From: Fimenecus sp045633505
GTDB lineage: Bacteria; Bacillota; Clostridia; Oscillospirales; Acutalibacteraceae
Assembly (NCBI GenBank): GCA_045633505.1
Contig: JAZQYK010000079.1
Span: 1-16,177, forward strand
Direction of reading: 5' to 3'
DNA: 16,177 nt
The notes under the pieces are model-generated. The model saw only the letters and a program-made list of their open reading frames with translations. It did no database searches and had not been told where the DNA came from. Position 1 is the first letter of the stretch, and the number at the start of each line of letters is the position of its first letter. The position numbers and the translations under genes were made by a program. Shown here one piece after another: positions 15,041-16,177 of the stretch.

Positions 15041-15922
15041 TTATTTTAATAATTTTTGCATATCTTCAGGTAACTCACTTTTTATCTCAATTGTCTCTTT
15101 GGTAATTGGATGAGTGAATTTGCAATAACAACAATGAAGCGCCTGACGGGGAATGTCTTCGTGGGGAGTGCCGTACATCGTGTCCCCCGTGAGAGCCGTG
15201 CCCATTGAGGCAAAATGCACTCTGATTTGATGCGTTCTGCCCGTTACTAAATGAATATGCAAAAGCGTCCTTCCGTTATGATTTGAAACGGCTTTCCATT
15301 CCGTAACGGCAAATTCACCGCGGTCATCAGCCGTGCGATAAGTCTTGATTGGGTCAGGACGGTAAATGGGTTTGTCAATAACACCCTCGCCTTCATAAAC
15401 ACCTTCGCATATTGCCATATATTCTTTATACACTTTTCCGTTTAAAACTCCTGCAACAAATCTGTTAAGAGCACAGACGATGATTCCCGAAGTGCCGCGG
15501 TCAAGACGACCGATTGAACGGAATACGGCAGATTTTCCCTGGCTTTCAAGGTGATAGGCAACTGCATTTGCAACGGTATCGCCTTGGTGATTGTGCGACG
15601 GGTGCAAGGGGAGTCCTGCGGGCTTGTCAATAACGAGAATGTCGTCATCTTCATATAAAACTTTGAGCTTGTAATCAAGGGGCGCAACTGCTTTTATCCG
15701 TTCTTCTTTATCGGCAGGCACGGTGATTGATAAAACGTCTCCTGCTTTGAGCAAATCAATAGTACGGGCGTGAACGTTGTTAATCATAATGCCCTCAGGG
15801 TCGTGCTTGAGTTTCGGAATAAGACGAGCGGAGACCTTTGCTTTGTTACGCAAAAAATCAAAGACTTGTTTGCCGTCATACTTTTCTTCAATTGTGAAAT
15901 CTATTCGTCGTTTTGTGTTCAT
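15041..15922 (-). CDS. RluA/RluD-family 23S rRNA-type pseudouridine synthase
   Basis: A 293-residue pseudouridine synthase that isomerises uridine in structured RNA, usually 23S rRNA. An S4-like RNA-binding domain occupies about 12-68, followed by the catalytic domain with VIDKPAGLPLHP (98-109), catalytic Asp141 in GRLDRGTSG (138-146), and TGRTHQIRVHFA. Length is normal. I chose ATG 15922: AAAGGTGA (15940-15933) precedes it by ten bases, whereas ATG 15943 lies about eight bases from the predicted transcription start and has no ribosome site. The spacing of the chosen site is slightly long. The target uridine cannot be read from the sequence. There is no clear terminator after the stop, so some read-through into the acyltransferase operon is possible. 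Confidence 0.93.
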   Translation of the reverse strand: MNTKRRIDFTIEEKYDGKQVFDFLRNKAKVSARLIPKLKHDPEGIMINNVHARTIDLLKAGDVLSITVPADKEERIKAVAPLDYKLKVLYEDDDILVIDKPAGLPLHPSHNHQGDTVANAVAYHLESQGKSAVFRSIGRLDRGTSGIIVCALNRFVAGVLNGKVYKEYMAICEGVYEGEGVIDKPIYRPDPIKTYRTADDRGEFAVTEWKAVSNHNGRTLLHIHLVTGRTHQIRVHFASMGTALTGDTMYGTPHEDIPRQALHCCYCKFTHPITKETIEIKSELPEDMQKLLK

Positions 15923-15956
15923 ATTAAAGATTTCACCTTTCATTAAATATATATAA

Positions 15957-15985
15957 ATTATACCATAAAGTAATCACATAAACAA
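15957..15985 (-). promoter_or_regulatory. Promoter of the pseudouridine synthase gene
   Basis: On the minus strand, TTGTTT (15985-15980), a 17-base spacer and consensus TATAAT (15962-15957) form a good sigma-A promoter. The start should fall near 15950, which supports translation from ATG 15922 rather than 15943. Confidence 0.8.
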
Positions 15986-15991
15986 TATTCA

Positions 15992-16017
15992 GTTCGATAA
16001 ATTGGAGTTTGTCGAAC
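15992..16017. repeat. 10-bp hairpin upstream of the pseudouridine synthase promoter
   Basis: GTTCGATAAA (15992-16001) pairs with TTTGTCGAAC (16008-16017), with one T/G wobble and a 6-base loop TTGGAG. No T run follows on either strand, so it is not a normal terminator. It lies seven bases beyond the -35 box and borders the repeats to its right. Confidence 0.6.
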
Positions 16018-16020
16018 AGA

Positions 16021-16048
16021 ATGCAAAGCGCAAAATGCAAAGTGCAAA
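16021..16048. repeat. Two tandem copies of a 14-base unit
   Basis: ATGCAAAGCGCAAA (16021-16034) is followed directly by ATGCAAAGTGCAAA (16035-16048), with one mismatch. It is part of the gene-free 15986-16177 stretch and sits between a hairpin and a nested-hairpin element. Confidence 0.7.
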
Positions 16049-16094
16049 ATTAAGGGTCTGCGACGCAATTTTATATATCACCAATATGCTCGAT

Positions 16095-16169
16095 TGTAGG
16101 GGCAGGTCTCCGTGCCTGCCCGAAAATTTACCGCAAACTTGCGGTCGGGCACAGAGACCCGACCCTACA
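16095..16169. repeat. REP/MITE-like element with terminal inverted repeats and nested hairpins
   Basis: A 75-base element bounded by TGTAGGG (16095-16101) and CCCTACA (16163-16169). Each arm is itself a hairpin with a 7-bp stem and 8-base loop: GGGCAGG/CCTGCCC (16100-16121) and GGTCGGG/CCCGACC (16143-16164). The two arms are also imperfect inverted copies of each other (GGTCTC and GTGCC shared). A third small palindrome, CCGCAA-AC-TTGCGG (16131-16144), lies between. It is much more G+C-rich than its surroundings. This design resembles dispersed palindromic repeats of bacterial genomes; no open reading frame is present, so any mobility would need an enzyme from elsewhere. Confidence 0.75.
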
Positions 16170-16177
16170 GAACAACG

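Noticed and set aside
15923..15943. ATG 15943 as start of the pseudouridine synthase
   Set aside because: It has no ribosome site and lies about eight bases after the predicted transcription start; AAAGGTGA lies between it and ATG 15922.
15992..16017. Rho-independent terminator of a gene beyond the right edge
   Set aside because: The stem is good, but no T tract follows on either strand.
16021..16169. CRISPR array
   Set aside because: There are only two short adjacent repeats and one palindromic unit; no regularly spaced repeats with unique spacers and no cas genes.

Overview
The window looks like a chromosomal stretch from a low-GC Gram-positive anaerobe, most plausibly an uncultured gut clostridium of the Oscillospirales/Ruminococcaceae kind. 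This rests on A+T-rich DNA, AGGAGG-type ribosome binding sites, textbook sigma-A promoters (TTGACA-N17-TATAAT), Rho-independent terminators, a short ProS without the editing insertion, and a 7TMR-DISM/LytS-type histidine kinase. The taxon is an inference; there is no rRNA or other decisive marker.

Layout, left to right. (1) 1-4596 (+): a tight operon of the tail of one M42 aminopeptidase, a second complete M42 aminopeptidase, a GNAT acetyltransferase, a PLP enzyme of the methionine gamma-lyase-like / 'aluminum resistance' family, and a phosphohexomutase. Neighbours overlap or lie within about 20 bases. (2) 4602-4938 (+): a stand-alone acyl carrier protein with its own strong promoter and terminator. 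(3) 5020-6456 (+): prolyl-tRNA synthetase, ended by a terminator shared with the convergent operon to its right. (4) 6525-9209 (-): a two-component system, LytS-like 7TM kinase then a receiver + SARP/BTAD-type DNA-binding regulator. (5) 9242-9319: a divergent promoter region driving the kinase leftward and alaS rightward. (6) 9359-12343 (+): alanyl-tRNA synthetase and a HIT/Hint protein, ended by a second two-way terminator. (7) 12385-14965 (-): a tandem pair of paralogous PlsC-like acyltransferases, each carrying a zinc ribbon and a conserved beta-rich tail, behind a promoter overlapped by a 25-bp palindrome. (8) 15041-15922 (-): an RluA-family pseudouridine synthase. (9) 15986-16177: no gene; a hairpin, a short tandem repeat and a REP/MITE-like nested-hairpin element.

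Most of this is housekeeping: translation (proS, alaS, rlu), aminoacyl-adenylate or nucleotide clean-up (HIT), lipid metabolism (ACP, acyltransferases), peptide turnover (M42) and sugar phosphate metabolism. I see no CRISPR array, toxin-antitoxin pair, phage or transposase gene, tRNA or rRNA, and nothing that I would call a new system. The items most worth a second look are the duplicated acyltransferase-zinc ribbon-tail proteins with their palindromic operator candidate, the orphan two-component system, and the repeat cluster at the right edge.
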